This document shows, in pieces, positions 21,638 to 31,562 of a DNA stretch of 64,000 nucleotides (the stretch's first letter is position 1; each line of letters opens with the position of its first letter). The stretch lies in the NCBI GenBank assembly GCA_018672825.1, contig JABHUE010000063.1, forward strand, positions 1 to 64,000. Direction: 5' to 3'. This DNA comes from Pseudomonadota bacterium (GTDB lineage: Bacteria > Pseudomonadota > Gammaproteobacteria > Arenicellales > UBA868). Under the pieces are notes generated by a model that was not told the DNA's origin, ran no database searches, and worked only from the letters and a program-made list of their open reading frames with translations. The position numbers were made by a program, and so were the translations under genes.

Positions 21638-22372
21638 CTACGATTTTTTGCCGACTTGCTCGCCGGTCTGGCCGAACCGACGCTGCCTCGAATTAAACGC
21701 TTCCAAAGCCTCGTTAAATACTGTTTCATCAAAATCTGGCCAAAGCGTATCTGTGAAAAACAATTCTGTGTACGCTAACTGCCAAAGCAAAAAGTTGCTA
21801 AGGCGAATCTCACCACCTGTCCGAATAAATAAATCCGGATCCGGAATACTTACGGTCGTTAGTCGGTCATTAACCAATGTTTCTGAGATATCTTCAGGCT
21901 TCAATTTTCCCGAGACACAGTCCATGGCAATATCTTTTGCAGCCGCAGAAATTTCCCATCGCGCGCCGTAATTCAGTGCGATCGTCAACGTGAGACCCGT
22001 ATTACCATCAGTCCTTTGCTTCGCGCTTTCGATATTTTTTTCCAGATGAGGTCCGAAAGGCGTGACATCGCCGATAACGTTGAGCCGGATGTTATTCTTG
22101 TGTAATCGATCAAATTCTTTCTCAAGCGAGGTTGCGAGCAGTTTTTTAAGAAACGTCACCTCATCTTGCGGTCGACGCCAATTTTCACTACTAAAGGCAA
22201 ACAGCGTCAGAAAAGATACTCCCGCTTTGGCGCAAAGACTCGTCACTTGCCTAACGACTTCAACGCCTCGCCGATGACCGTTAATTCTCACCTGACCTCT
22301 CGCCTGAGCCCAGCGACCGTTGCCGTCCATGACAATCGCAATATGTTCAGGAACCGCATTAGAAGTGTTCAT
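21638..22372 (-). CDS. uppS: undecaprenyl diphosphate synthase
   Basis: 244 residues, cis-prenyltransferase that extends farnesyl diphosphate to the C55 carrier used for peptidoglycan and LPS O-chain synthesis. Diagnostic segments are HIAIVMDGNGRWAQARG (catalytic Asp), TLFAFSSENWRRP, and PDPDLFIRTGGEIRLSNFLLWQ near the C-terminus. ATG start 49 bases after frr. It is immediately upstream of cdsA. Confidence 0.96.
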   Translation of the reverse strand: MNTSNAVPEHIAIVMDGNGRWAQARGQVRINGHRRGVEVVRQVTSLCAKAGVSFLTLFAFSSENWRRPQDEVTFLKKLLATSLEKEFDRLHKNNIRLNVIGDVTPFGPHLEKNIESAKQRTDGNTGLTLTIALNYGARWEISAAAKDIAMDCVSGKLKPEDISETLVNDRLTTVSIPDPDLFIRTGGEIRLSNFLLWQLAYTELFFTDTLWPDFDETVFNEALEAFNSRQRRFGQTGEQVGKKS

Positions 22373-22421
22373 GGCCCTTATCCTCTATCTTGAGACTCTG
22401 ATGGGTAGGCTAGATGTTTAT

Positions 22422-22979
22422 CTAAACATCCATGACTTCCGCTTCTTTCTCGTTTACCTTTTCATCAATTCGAGAGACCGAGCGGTCGGTCAGAATTTGC
22501 ATCTGCGCCTCCGCTCTCTTTTCGTCATCCTCGCCAATCAGCTTTTCCTTAGATAGATCCCGTAGATCCCCCAGCGCATCACGGCGAATATTTCGGACAG
22601 CTATTTTTCCATTCTCACCCTCTTGTCGAACAATCTTGGTCATCTCTTTGCGACGCTCTTCAGTCAAAGCCGGCATCGGAATCCGCATGACCTCGCCCGC
22701 GGTAACGGGATTTAAACCCAGGTCAGATTCAATGATGGCCTTCTCGATTAGCGGAATCATCCCTTTCTCCCAAGCCTGAATCATAAGGGTTCTGGCATCG
22801 CCAACACTCACAGTAGCCGCCTGCGCGATCGGCACCCGACTTCCGTAATAGTCAACCGTAAGATGATCTAGTAAAGCAGTACTCGCGCGCCCTGTTCGAA
22901 TCCTCAAAAACTCCGTCGCGACTGCTTCAACACTTTTATTCATCCTGAGTTCGGCGTCTTTTAGTATGTCGTCAATCAT
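22422..22979 (-). CDS. frr: ribosome recycling factor
   Basis: 185 residues, the family length. It splits post-termination ribosomes together with EF-G. The L-shaped two-domain protein is recognised from LRIRTGRASTALLDHLTVDYYGS and RKEMTKIVRQEGENGKIAVRNIRRD. It follows pyrH by 9 bases in the conserved rpsB-tsf-pyrH-frr order. Confidence 0.97.
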   Translation of the reverse strand: MIDDILKDAELRMNKSVEAVATEFLRIRTGRASTALLDHLTVDYYGSRVPIAQAATVSVGDARTLMIQAWEKGMIPLIEKAIIESDLGLNPVTAGEVMRIPMPALTEERRKEMTKIVRQEGENGKIAVRNIRRDALGDLRDLSKEKLIGEDDEKRAEAQMQILTDRSVSRIDEKVNEKEAEVMDV

Positions 22980-22988
22980 TCATATTCC

Positions 22989-23714
22989 TTAATTTTCCAC
23001 AAGGGTCCCGATAGTCAAATCTGTCATTGCCTGAGAAAGGTTATCTTCAATTGCCAAATCAAGCACTCGCAGTCTCAGATTATGCTCTCGGCATAAAGCC
23101 AGCGCCGTGATATCAACGATCTTCAAGTCTTCCGAAATCGCCTGATCAAAACTCAGCCGATCATAGCGAACTGCGTCGGAATACCGCTCAGGATCGCGGT
23201 CATAGACCCCATCCACGCGGGTGGCTTTTATTACAGTCTCGGCGTCCAATTCCAATGCCCGTAAACAAGCGGTAGTGTCAGTTGTGAAGAAAGGGTTGCC
23301 CGTCCCGCCAGAAAGAATAACAATCTTGCCATCAGCGAGATCCCGCTTCGATCGCTCTGCGGAGAATGTGGGTAACACACCATCGATTCCAAATGCGCAA
23401 CTCACTGAAGCACCCACGCCGTGAGCGACAAGACAATCCCGAAGTAATAGACCATTCATCGCTGTGCCGAGCATGCCGGCTTGGTCCGCAACAACACGTT
23501 GGCCAGTCCAGGGTAAGGAGCCGGCCCCGCGAAAGAAATTGCCTCCACCAACGACGACAGCAAAAGCGTTTCCCACATTGAGCGCTTTTATTAACTCAAG
23601 CGCAATGAATTCAAACGCGCTGCCGTCTACACCGGAACCACTAGCGCCGCCGAGCGCTTCGCCCGACAATTTGATGAGACACCGGCCTTGGGGAAGGCGC
23701 GACCCCTCAACCAT
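22989..23714 (-). CDS. pyrH: UMP kinase
   Basis: 241 residues, hexameric bacterial uridylate kinase (amino acid kinase fold) that makes UDP for nucleotide and sugar-nucleotide synthesis. Family segments are CLIKLSGEALGG, VVVGGGNFFRGA, and FFTTDTTACLRALELDAE with the catalytic Asp. Start ATG 3 bases after tsf. Products feed PyrG, encoded downstream in the same run. Confidence 0.97.
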   Translation of the reverse strand: MVEGSRLPQGRCLIKLSGEALGGASGSGVDGSAFEFIALELIKALNVGNAFAVVVGGGNFFRGAGSLPWTGQRVVADQAGMLGTAMNGLLLRDCLVAHGVGASVSCAFGIDGVLPTFSAERSKRDLADGKIVILSGGTGNPFFTTDTTACLRALELDAETVIKATRVDGVYDRDPERYSDAVRYDRLSFDQAISEDLKIVDITALALCREHNLRLRVLDLAIEDNLSQAMTDLTIGTLVEN

Positions 23715-23717
23715 AAC

Positions 23718-24593
23718 CTACTCGGCCTTGGCCTGAGCCATGACTTCCGCGACGAAATCATCGACCTTTTTCTCAAGGCCTTCACCCACCTCGAAACGGA
23801 GCATTCCGTCCATCGACGCATTACCCTGGGATAACAGTTCGGCCACTGAAATATCAGGGTTTTTCACAAAGGGCTGTCCGAGCAGCGTGTTTTCTTTAAG
23901 AAACTTCCTGACCCGTCCGTCCACCATCTTTTCAACAATCTCCGGGCTTTTGCCACTCTCGGCTGCCTGCGCGGTATAAATCTCTCGCTCGCGAGTTAAG
24001 ACATCCGAAGGCATATCAGCTTCACTGATGCAAACCGGGCGACTTGCTGCGATATGCATTGCTAAATCACGTCCAAGTTCTCCGACTGCAGAAGTACTCA
24101 CCAAGACTCCAATTCGGGACCCATGCATATATCCCGCAATTTTTCCCGATCCCACGACAAGTGTTTCAAATCGCCGTATCGAAATATTTTCTCCAATCTT
24201 GGCGATTAATTCCTGGCGCTCAGTTTCTACAGAGGTGCCACTTTCCATTGTCAAAGTGCTTAACGCCTCAACGTCAACCGGGTTCTGATCAACAATAAGC
24301 TGGGTCAAGGCTGCCACAAAACCGTTAAATGAGTCGTCTTTCGCAACAAAGTCAGTCTCGCAGTTGACCTCTAGTAGCGTTCCACAAGAAGCATCCTCGC
24401 TAATTAAAAGTTGCACGATACCTTCTGCCGCTATTCGTCCCGCTTTCTTTTCAGCACTCGCCGCGCCCTTCTTTCGAAGCAATGCTATTGCCTCATCAAG
24501 ATCACCGTTCGTCTCGCCCAATGCCTTTTTGCAATCCATCATTCCAGCTCCGGTTCGTTCCCGGAGCTCCTTTACTTGACCGGCAGTAATCAA
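23718..24593 (-). CDS. tsf: translation elongation factor Ts
   Basis: 291 residues. It recycles EF-Tu by GDP release. The N-terminal UBA-like domain VKELRERTGAGMMDCKKAL is diagnostic and the core LEVNCETDFVAKDDSF with the TDFV contact motif follows at about residues 76-90. The start codon is TTG, with GAGGAAT about 9 bases upstream; no in-frame ATG or GTG would keep the N-terminal domain. It is 53 bases downstream of rpsB. Confidence 0.96.
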   Translation of the reverse strand: MITAGQVKELRERTGAGMMDCKKALGETNGDLDEAIALLRKKGAASAEKKAGRIAAEGIVQLLISEDASCGTLLEVNCETDFVAKDDSFNGFVAALTQLIVDQNPVDVEALSTLTMESGTSVETERQELIAKIGENISIRRFETLVVGSGKIAGYMHGSRIGVLVSTSAVGELGRDLAMHIAASRPVCISEADMPSDVLTREREIYTAQAAESGKSPEIVEKMVDGRVRKFLKENTLLGQPFVKNPDISVAELLSQGNASMDGMLRFEVGEGLEKKVDDFVAEVMAQAKAE

Positions 24594-24646
24594 AATCTAT
24601 TCCTCGTCAAAAAATGAAAACAGTCTTTCGAAATCAACTAGTGACC

Positions 24647-25510
24647 TCATGCGTCGCGGGCAGTGGCGTCTTCAGCTACACTTTTCGAATCTGTAGCGTC
24701 CGCTCCACTTGCTGGAGTCGAATCTGGCTCGAGCGCCGCATCCGAAACTGGCTCAGCAGGCGTGTTGACGTTTTCCTCAGCGGGCACTTCAACATAATCG
24801 TCGGCATCTCCCTCTATTACAGGCGCCGAAGCCCCTCTTGCCTCAAGGATCGCGTCAGCTGCACCACTGAGATAAAGTTTAATTGCTCGGATTGCATCGT
24901 CGTTGCCTGGAATCGGATAATCAATGCCATCAGGAGAGCTGTTGGTATCACAAACGCCTACGACGGGGATTCCAAGTTTTCGAGCCTCTGACACCGCGAT
25001 TTTCTCGTGATCCACATCAATCACAAAAAGTGCGTCGGGCAGACCTTTCATTTCGCGAATTCCGGACAAACTGCGATCAAGCTTAACTCGCTCGCGTTCG
25101 AGCATTAACGCTTCTTTTTTTGTTAATCCTCGAGTTGCATCAGAAGCCGCCATCTCATCAAGCTCAACGAGTCGCGCAATAGAATTTTTAACAGTCTTGA
25201 AGTTAGTCAACATACCGCCGAGCCACCGATGATCGACGTATGGGCTATTACAACGTTTTGCCTCTTCACGAATCACCTTGCCCGCTTGACGCTTAGTGCC
25301 CACGAATAACACTTTGCCGCGGGCAGATGCCACGCTACCAATAAAATTCATAGCGTCGCGATAAAGCGGTAACGACTTCTCGAGATTGATAATGTGGATC
25401 TTGTTTCGGGCGCCAAAAATATAGGGTCCCATTTTGGGCGACCAGAAACGGGTTTGATGTCCGAAATGAACACCGGCCTCTAACATCTGCCGCATGGAAA
25501 CGTCAGCCAT
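24647..25510 (-). CDS. rpsB: 30S ribosomal protein S2 with acidic C-terminal tail
   Basis: 287 residues against 241 in E. coli. The S2 core runs to about residue 235 ([18 protein letters not shown] at the start, [38 protein letters not shown]). The remaining residues form an Ala/Glu/Asp/Pro/Ser-rich acidic tail with no recognised fold. Good AAGGAG ribosome site before the ATG. First gene of the rpsB-tsf operon, which in gammaproteobacteria is repressed by S2 through its leader RNA. Confidence 0.97.
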   Translation of the reverse strand: MADVSMRQMLEAGVHFGHQTRFWSPKMGPYIFGARNKIHIINLEKSLPLYRDAMNFIGSVASARGKVLFVGTKRQAGKVIREEAKRCNSPYVDHRWLGGMLTNFKTVKNSIARLVELDEMAASDATRGLTKKEALMLERERVKLDRSLSGIREMKGLPDALFVIDVDHEKIAVSEARKLGIPVVGVCDTNSSPDGIDYPIPGNDDAIRAIKLYLSGAADAILEARGASAPVIEGDADDYVEVPAEENVNTPAEPVSDAALEPDSTPASGADATDSKSVAEDATARDA

Positions 25511-25528
25511 TTTGCACTCCTTGATTTG

Positions 25529-25585
25529 GGTTGTTGTTCAGCAAAGCCGCGGCCGCCAACCAGACTTAACGTCCGGCACCCAGAC
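25529..25585 (-). promoter_or_regulatory. candidate S2 autoregulatory leader of rpsB
   Basis: Two hairpins are visible in the rpsB 5' leader. One pairs GTCTGG with CCGGAC around a 3-nt loop (25571-25585). The second pairs GGTTG with CAACC (25529-25561) and encloses a GC-rich inner segment and the run GAACAACAACC just before the ribosome site. S2-mediated repression through the rpsB leader is known in gammaproteobacteria. Assignment here is by position and structure only. Confidence 0.45.
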
Positions 25586-25623
25586 GACCATAGAGGGGCT
25601 ATTGCCAGGATTTAGGGGGTCGT

Positions 25624-25652
25624 ATTCTACCTGACTAAAGACTGTCAATCCA
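25624..25652 (-). promoter_or_regulatory. candidate rpsB-tsf promoter
   Basis: A TAGAAT -10 box (25624-25629) lies 17 bases from TGGATT (25647-25652). A perfect TTGACA (25643-25648) overlaps that -35 but is only 13 bases from TAGAAT, so the exact -35 is unclear. The site is about 110 bases upstream of the rpsB start, leaving room for the leader hairpins. Confidence 0.5.
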
Positions 25653-25735
25653 CATCTTCATCTACAAAATGATCCCATCACTCAGCACGCCACGGTTTCG
25701 CTTAAAATTGGGAAAAAATTAGACCGAACACAGCT

Positions 25736-26494
25736 ATGGCTATACATCTTAAGAACGCAGAAGATCTCGAAAAAATGAGAATTGCAGGTCGATTGACTTC
25801 GCAAGTACTAGACATGATCGAACCCTATGTCCTCCCGGGAGTCACCACTCAAGCGCTCGATGAACGCTGTCACAATTTTATCGTTGATGAACTGAAGGCA
25901 ATACCCGCCCCGTTGAACTATCGAGGTTTCCCCAAGTCAATTTGTACCAGCGTCAATCATGTCGTCTGCCATGGTATTCCGGGAGAGAAAAAACTGAAAA
26001 ATGGCGACATCATCAATATTGATATCACCGTTATAAAGGATGGGTTTCATGGCGATTCGAGCCGGATGTTTACAGTGGGGCAACCCCCTATTCTTGCAAA
26101 ACGATTAATTGACACCACTAAACAATGTTTAATGAAGGGAATCGAGGCCGTGAAACCAGGCACTCGATTGGGAGATATCGGCGCCATCATTCAATCATTG
26201 GCAGAGGCCCAGGGATTCTCCGTGGTGCGCGAGTATTGCGGTCATGGTATTGGGCGTGGCTTTCATGAAGATCCACAAATTCTTCATTATGGCAAGCCTG
26301 GCGAAGGCATTGAAATAATGCCTGGCATGACCTTTACCATCGAGCCAATGATTAATGCCGGTCGAGCCCAAACAAAACTACTCTCCGACGGGTGGACGGT
26401 CGTCACAAAAGATCACTCCTTGAGCGCCCAATGGGAGCACACGATTGCAGTTACAGACAGTCGGGTCGAAATTTTGACCGTAACTTCGGATTAG
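25736..26494 (+). CDS. map: methionine aminopeptidase type I
   Basis: 252 residues. It removes the initiator Met from nascent proteins. The five metal ligands are visible: two Asp in GDIINIDITVIKDGFHGDSS, His in YCGHGIGRGFHEDP, Glu in FTIEPMI, and Glu in WEHTIAVTDS. Divergent from rpsB and followed after 34 bases by glnD, the same arrangement as in E. coli. No clear Shine-Dalgarno sequence precedes the ATG; a TAAAAT box 25 to 35 bases upstream could be a -10 element. Confidence 0.96.
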   Translation: MAIHLKNAEDLEKMRIAGRLTSQVLDMIEPYVLPGVTTQALDERCHNFIVDELKAIPAPLNYRGFPKSICTSVNHVVCHGIPGEKKLKNGDIINIDITVIKDGFHGDSSRMFTVGQPPILAKRLIDTTKQCLMKGIEAVKPGTRLGDIGAIIQSLAEAQGFSVVREYCGHGIGRGFHEDPQILHYGKPGEGIEIMPGMTFTIEPMINAGRAQTKLLSDGWTVVTKDHSLSAQWEHTIAVTDSRVEILTVTSD

Positions 26495-26528
26495 AAGAAC
26501 CGCCAGCAGCAGTTTCGCGGTAGACGCT

Positions 26529-29180
26529 TTGGAATCACCCGCAAATTATTCCTACGACGGCGATTGCACAATCGCTGACTTCAGGATGGCGCTCGCAGAT
26601 ACTCGTACTCAACTTAATCAAGCTCGCCTGAACGGACTATCGCCCTCCAAACTACTACAGAACCATTCCAAATTTATTGACTCTTTATTGATCAATGCTT
26701 GGCGCCATTTCTTTAAGGCGGTGCCAACTTCTCAGGCGCAGGAATTGATCGCCGTTGGCGGTTACGGGCGGCAGGAACTCCACCCCTATTCCGATATCGA
26801 TCTATTGGTTTTATTGCCAAAAATAGCGTCCGAACATCAAGAGCGTCAAATCACGGCGTTCATTAGATTTTTATGGGATATTGGACTCGAAGTAGGACAC
26901 AGTACTCGCGCCATTAAGGATTGCATCGAGTGGGCGCGTAAAGATATTACGGTCGTTACCAATTTGACTGAAGCGCGACTCATTGAAGGCTCTGGCAAGC
27001 TGCTGATCCGACTCCATGAGCACATTAGACCGTACAAAATGTGGTCTGCGAAAAAGTTCTTTGCAGCAAAAAGAGAGGAACAAGTTGCCCGCCACCTCCG
27101 CTATGGCGATACCGCCTACAATTTAGAACCTCAGATTAAAGAGGGGCCCGGCGGGTTAAGAGATATTCAAACTATCCAGTGGGTTGGCCATCGTTACTTT
27201 GGGAGTCCTGACCTATCCGCTCTGGCTAAAGAGGGTTTTCTTACCAATGACGAGATGTCAACGCTCGTGAAAGGTCGGGAACTGCTCTGGCGAATAAGGA
27301 ATGCATTGCATTTCACCGCAAATCGATGTGAAGACCGCCTCTTATTCGACTATCAGCGTGAGATCGCCGCTGAATTTGGCTATAAAGACACCGCACAACT
27401 TGCGGTGGAGAAGTTGATGAAGCGGTATTTTCGGACCGTCAAAGAGTTACGCCTTTTGAATGAGATTTTGCTTCAGCACTTTGAGGAAGCCATTCTTCAA
27501 CCTGAACAAAAACGAACGACTCAAATTAATAAGCGATTCCGGGTGGTCGAAGGGATGCTCGAGGTCTCTTCAAGCCGTGTATTCGCCCGACAGCCTTTTG
27601 CACTTTTGGAAGTTTTCTTACTGCTCGCACAACGACCTGATATCCGGGACATACGGGGAAACACAGTCCGATTAATTCGCACCCATGCCAAACTTATCAA
27701 TCCCGAATTCCGAAAAGATCTACGTTGTCGATCGCTGTTTATGGAAATTCTCCGGGCACCGTCGGGGCAAACGCACGCGTTACGGAAAATGGATGCCTAC
27801 GGGATCTTAGCCGCATACATTCCCGCTTTTGGCCGGGTAACGGGTCAAATGCAGCATGATCTTTTCCACGCGTATACGGTTGACGCCCATTTGCTTTTTG
27901 TTGTCAGAAATCTTCGCCGCTTTGATATACCGAAACATGATCATGAACTACCGGAGTGTAGTCAAATCATGCAGAGACTTTTCAAAAAACATCGTCTTTA
28001 TCTTGCAGCGATTTTTCATGATATCGCAAAAGGCAGGGGGGGCGACCACTCCAAACTGGGCGAAAGAGACGCATTTAGATTTTGCAAGCGACATGATCTC
28101 AGCGATTATGATGCTAACTTTGTTGCCTGGCTCGTCAGGGCACATTTGTTAATGTCCTGGTTCGCCCAGCGAGAGGATATATCTGATTCTTCCGTTATTG
28201 AACGATTTGCCAATGAGATTGGAGATCAAGAAAAGCTCGACAATCTTTATTTGCTAACTGCAGCAGACATGCGCGCAACCAGTCCCAAAGTCTGGAACGA
28301 CTGGAAAGGAAAATTGCTCAGCGACCTTTATCATCAGACATCTCGAGCGTTGCTACACGGTATAGGCAGCTCAATAGGCGCTGATGAAAAGATCAATGAG
28401 TTAAAAGGTGAGACACTTAAAATCCTTGAACGTGGCGATACCGTAGCCGTCGCAGCGCTCTGGAAATTGTTCGATCAAGACTACTTCCTTCGCAATAACC
28501 CGGATTCATTAGCATGGCATAGTTCTGTGCTCTTATCTCGCTCGGTAGCCGAACTCCCCACAGTCGAATGCCGGACCGATAAGGCATCCGGGAGTATTCG
28601 CTTTTTTGTGTGCAGCCCCGACTCCGAACGATTGTTAAGTGAAACCGCAGCAGGATTTGACCAGCTCAACTTGAATATTGTGGATGCAAGAGTGCATCAC
28701 CTTAACTCCAATCTCGTTATTCTTTCATTCGTGGTGCTGCTGTCGAATGGCACGAGCTCGATCGATCTCGATTTAGGATTAATCTCTAAAAAATTACGAC
28801 AGCAAATACTGGACCCTTTAAAAAACTTTAGACCCCGTCATAATCGACTATCTAGAGCCTCCAAAAACTTTCCCATTGCAACGACTGTCCGTTTTTCCAA
28901 AGCAGAAAGTCAAGAACTCACGTTAATGGAGGTCGTAGCCCAAGACCGGCCGGGGCTTCTCTACGCAGTTGCAAAAGCTTTACTTTCTTGCAAAATAAGA
29001 TTAGTGACTGCAAAAATCGCAACTTTTGGCGAGAAGGCTGAGGATATATTTTACATAACGGACCGCGATGGTCTGCCTGTTAACAATGAATCGCACCAGG
29101 ATGCACTCCGCGCCGCAATTCAGGATGCACTCCCTTCAGCCTCTGAACACTCATTTAAAAAAAACAGGGAAGACCTATGA
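26529..29180 (+). CDS. glnD: bifunctional uridylyltransferase/uridylyl-removing enzyme GlnD
   Basis: 883 residues. It is the primary nitrogen sensor: it uridylylates PII proteins under nitrogen limitation and removes UMP when glutamine is high. Domains: nucleotidyltransferase ([17 protein letters not shown], residues 77-93), HD phosphohydrolase ([16 protein letters not shown], near 495), and two C-terminal ACT domains (about 697 and 796 onward) that bind glutamine. The start used is TTG; an ATG 19 codons in is an alternative but would remove part of the N-terminus. It overlaps dapD by 4 bases. Confidence 0.95.
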   Translation: MESPANYSYDGDCTIADFRMALADTRTQLNQARLNGLSPSKLLQNHSKFIDSLLINAWRHFFKAVPTSQAQELIAVGGYGRQELHPYSDIDLLVLLPKIASEHQERQITAFIRFLWDIGLEVGHSTRAIKDCIEWARKDITVVTNLTEARLIEGSGKLLIRLHEHIRPYKMWSAKKFFAAKREEQVARHLRYGDTAYNLEPQIKEGPGGLRDIQTIQWVGHRYFGSPDLSALAKEGFLTNDEMSTLVKGRELLWRIRNALHFTANRCEDRLLFDYQREIAAEFGYKDTAQLAVEKLMKRYFRTVKELRLLNEILLQHFEEAILQPEQKRTTQINKRFRVVEGMLEVSSSRVFARQPFALLEVFLLLAQRPDIRDIRGNTVRLIRTHAKLINPEFRKDLRCRSLFMEILRAPSGQTHALRKMDAYGILAAYIPAFGRVTGQMQHDLFHAYTVDAHLLFVVRNLRRFDIPKHDHELPECSQIMQRLFKKHRLYLAAIFHDIAKGRGGDHSKLGERDAFRFCKRHDLSDYDANFVAWLVRAHLLMSWFAQREDISDSSVIERFANEIGDQEKLDNLYLLTAADMRATSPKVWNDWKGKLLSDLYHQTSRALLHGIGSSIGADEKINELKGETLKILERGDTVAVAALWKLFDQDYFLRNNPDSLAWHSSVLLSRSVAELPTVECRTDKASGSIRFFVCSPDSERLLSETAAGFDQLNLNIVDARVHHLNSNLVILSFVVLLSNGTSSIDLDLGLISKKLRQQILDPLKNFRPRHNRLSRASKNFPIATTVRFSKAESQELTLMEVVAQDRPGLLYAVAKALLSCKIRLVTAKIATFGEKAEDIFYITDRDGLPVNNESHQDALRAAIQDALPSASEHSFKKNREDL

Positions 29181-29995
29181 CCGATACCAAAGCAATAATT
29201 GAAGATGCGTTCGAGAATAAAACGGATTCAGATGTGCTCAAGTCTCCTGAGCTTCAGAAGGCGGTAACGGATACGCTTTCGAAACTTGATAATGGCGAAT
29301 TACGAGTGGCGAGTCCGTCAAACAAGGACTGGGTCGTTCATGAATGGTTAAAGAAGACCGTGCTCATCTCTTTCCTACTTCAGGATAATGAAGTGATCTC
29401 CGCCGCCGATACTCAATACTTCGATAAAGTACCTTCCAAATTTTTGAATCTGGGTAAAAATGATTTTGAGGCTGGCGGGTATCGTGTGGTCCCGCCCGCA
29501 ATGGTCCGGCGGGGAGTCTTCATCGGGAAGCGTGTCGTACTGATGCCGAGTTATGTAAATATTGGCGCTTATGTCGATGATGGAACAATGGTGGACACCT
29601 GGGCCACCGTCGGCTCCTGTGCCCAAATTGGAAAAAACGTGCATTTATCGGGCGGGGTCGGAATTGGCGGGGTGCTTGAGCCTCTGCAGGCGTCGCCGAC
29701 CATTATTGAGGATAACTGCTTCATTGGGGCTCGCAGTGAGGTGGTTGAGGGTGTCATCATCGAGAGAGACTCGGTTTTATCGATGGGTGTTTACATTGGG
29801 CAAAGTACACGCATTCTGGACAGAGCCACCGGAGAAATAAGCTATGGTCGAGTCCCTGCGGGGTCCGTTGTCGTCTCCGGATCCATCCCCTCTGCCGATG
29901 GATCCCACAGTCTCTACTGTGCGGTGATCGTAAAGAAGGTGGACGAAAAAACACGTGCCAAAGTCGGCATCAATGAATTACTGCGGGACATCTAA
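29177..29995 (+). CDS. dapD: tetrahydrodipicolinate N-succinyltransferase
   Basis: 272 residues, full length. It commits tetrahydrodipicolinate to the succinylated branch of lysine and meso-diaminopimelate synthesis. Hexapeptide left-handed beta-helix repeats span about residues 105-215 ([40 protein letters not shown]), followed by [14 protein letters not shown] overlap with glnD implies coupling. Asd, at 60121-61143, supplies the upstream pathway. It converges on radA with only 16 bases between stops. Confidence 0.97.
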   Translation: MTDTKAIIEDAFENKTDSDVLKSPELQKAVTDTLSKLDNGELRVASPSNKDWVVHEWLKKTVLISFLLQDNEVISAADTQYFDKVPSKFLNLGKNDFEAGGYRVVPPAMVRRGVFIGKRVVLMPSYVNIGAYVDDGTMVDTWATVGSCAQIGKNVHLSGGVGIGGVLEPLQASPTIIEDNCFIGARSEVVEGVIIERDSVLSMGVYIGQSTRILDRATGEISYGRVPAGSVVVSGSIPSADGSHSLYCAVIVKKVDEKTRAKVGINELLRDI

Positions 29996-30011
29996 CAACT
30001 TCTGTTTTCGG

Positions 30012-31394
30012 TCATACAATCTCATCTAGGACTGCTCTAAGATCTAGAGCGGTCCTAACTTCTCTAAGGTTAAGCGCAGGCGTGTCGCGACGAGTAACCG
30101 GATTAATATTTTGAATTTGATTTCCAGCGGAGAGAATGATATTAATGAAGCCTAGTTTCTGAGCTTCACGAACTCTATCCTCTCCTCGTGCAACTGGACG
30201 CACTTCTCCCGACAGCCCCAACTCCCCAAACAGTGCCGTATTCGCCGGAATGGGCTTATCGACAAAACTTGAAATAACAGCCGCGGCTACCGCTAGATCT
30301 GCCGCAGTCTCAGCTACACGAATTCCGCCCGCAACATTAACAAAGACATCCTGATCTAAAATATTAATTCCTGCGTGTCGATGAAGAATCGCGAGAATCA
30401 TGGCCAAACGGGTGCTGTCATAACCCACGCTCAAGCGGCGAGGATTTCCCAGGGTGCTCTGATCAACAAGCGCTTGGACCTCAACTAACAAGGGTCTGGA
30501 GCCATCTTGACTAATTAAAACCGCGCGACCCACGCACTCCTCGGACCCACCCGAGAGAAACATCGCAGACGGATTTTTCACCTCTTTTAACCCGCCCTCT
30601 GTCATGGCAAATACACCAACTTCATTAACCGTGCCAAATCTATTCTTCCAGGCACGTACCAATCTATACCGACTGGTGGCATCCCCCTCAAAATATAAAA
30701 CGGTATCGACTAAATGCTCTAGCGTCTTGGGGCCCGCGAGACCACCCTCCTTGGTGACATGTCCGATCAATATGATGGTAATTGATCTGCTCTTGGCCAA
30801 CTGAATCAGAACCTCGGCGCATTCCCGAACTTGCGACACGCTGCCTGGCGCCGAGTCAATATCACTCGTTCGCATCGTTTGGATGGAATCGATTACCACT
30901 AATGATGCTTTACTGCTTTCGATCGCCTCAATCACCGACGACAGTTCACCGGTAGAAATCGCCTCGAGATTGCCGCCCTGCAATTCGAGACGTTGGTATC
31001 GAAGCGCCAGTTGCTCTAGAGACTCCTCCGCACTCACGTACAAAGTGGGAGTGTCGTTTGCCATTTGAGCCATCGCTTGAATCGCGAGCGTGCTTTTCCC
31101 GATCCCGGGTTCGCCGCCCAATAAGACAACTGCGCCGGGCACTAGTCCGCCGCCGACAACTCGATCAAGCTCAGCCAACCCCGTATGCAAACGCGAGTAT
31201 CGCGATACCTCCACATCAGCTAGTCGGGCAGATTTAAAACTGACACCCTCTTTCCCCCTTTTCCCTCGACTAATTTGACTATTTTCAACCAATGTATTCC
31301 ATTCGCCACAGGTGCCACATTGACCTGTCCATTTTGCAGATTGGGCCTTACATTGGGTGCATAAAAAACGATGTTGGGATTTAATCTTGGGCAT
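30012..31394 (-). CDS. radA: DNA repair protein RadA (Sms)
   Basis: 460 residues. It promotes branch migration of recombination intermediates. Order: C4 zinc finger CTQCKAQSAKWTGQCGTCGE (about residues 12-31), RecA-like ATPase with Walker A GGEPGIGKSTLAIQ, the RadA-specific KNRFG motif in RAWKNRFGTVNE, and a C-terminal Lon-protease-like domain. An AGGA lies about 10 bases before the ATG. Transcribed in the same direction as upstream dnaB, 168 bases away. Confidence 0.96.
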   Translation of the reverse strand: MPKIKSQHRFLCTQCKAQSAKWTGQCGTCGEWNTLVENSQISRGKRGKEGVSFKSARLADVEVSRYSRLHTGLAELDRVVGGGLVPGAVVLLGGEPGIGKSTLAIQAMAQMANDTPTLYVSAEESLEQLALRYQRLELQGGNLEAISTGELSSVIEAIESSKASLVVIDSIQTMRTSDIDSAPGSVSQVRECAEVLIQLAKSRSITIILIGHVTKEGGLAGPKTLEHLVDTVLYFEGDATSRYRLVRAWKNRFGTVNEVGVFAMTEGGLKEVKNPSAMFLSGGSEECVGRAVLISQDGSRPLLVEVQALVDQSTLGNPRRLSVGYDSTRLAMILAILHRHAGINILDQDVFVNVAGGIRVAETAADLAVAAAVISSFVDKPIPANTALFGELGLSGEVRPVARGEDRVREAQKLGFINIILSAGNQIQNINPVTRRDTPALNLREVRTALDLRAVLDEIV

Positions 31395-31482
31395 GTTTTA
31401 AATTCCTAGGAGGCAAGGTCTAGTCACTGAGTCGGTCCTGAAATCCTGGAAGCCTAATGATCGTTACACAGGGTGCACGTGC

Positions 31483-31505
31483 ATAAAAATCGGTCTACCC
31501 CGAGC
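31483..31505 (-). terminator. weak candidate terminator in the dnaB-radA gap
   Basis: Reading leftward from dnaB, a short TCGG/CCGA stem with a 6-nt loop is followed by TTTTTATG. The stem has only 4 pairs, so termination would be inefficient. The gap 31395-31562 also holds a hairpin GCCAG/CTGGC (about 31531-31552, no T tract) and a 10-bp perfect palindrome TGCACGTGCA (31474-31483). No gene is visible in it. Confidence 0.3.
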
Positions 31506-31562
31506 GTTTAGCGCCTCGACGAACTCAACTGCCAGCGTAAACCCTTACTGGCGTGGGTATTG

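Noticed and set aside
22888-22905. GTTCGAATCC resembling a tRNA T-loop
   Set aside because: It lies inside frr and no acceptor, D or anticodon stem is present around it.
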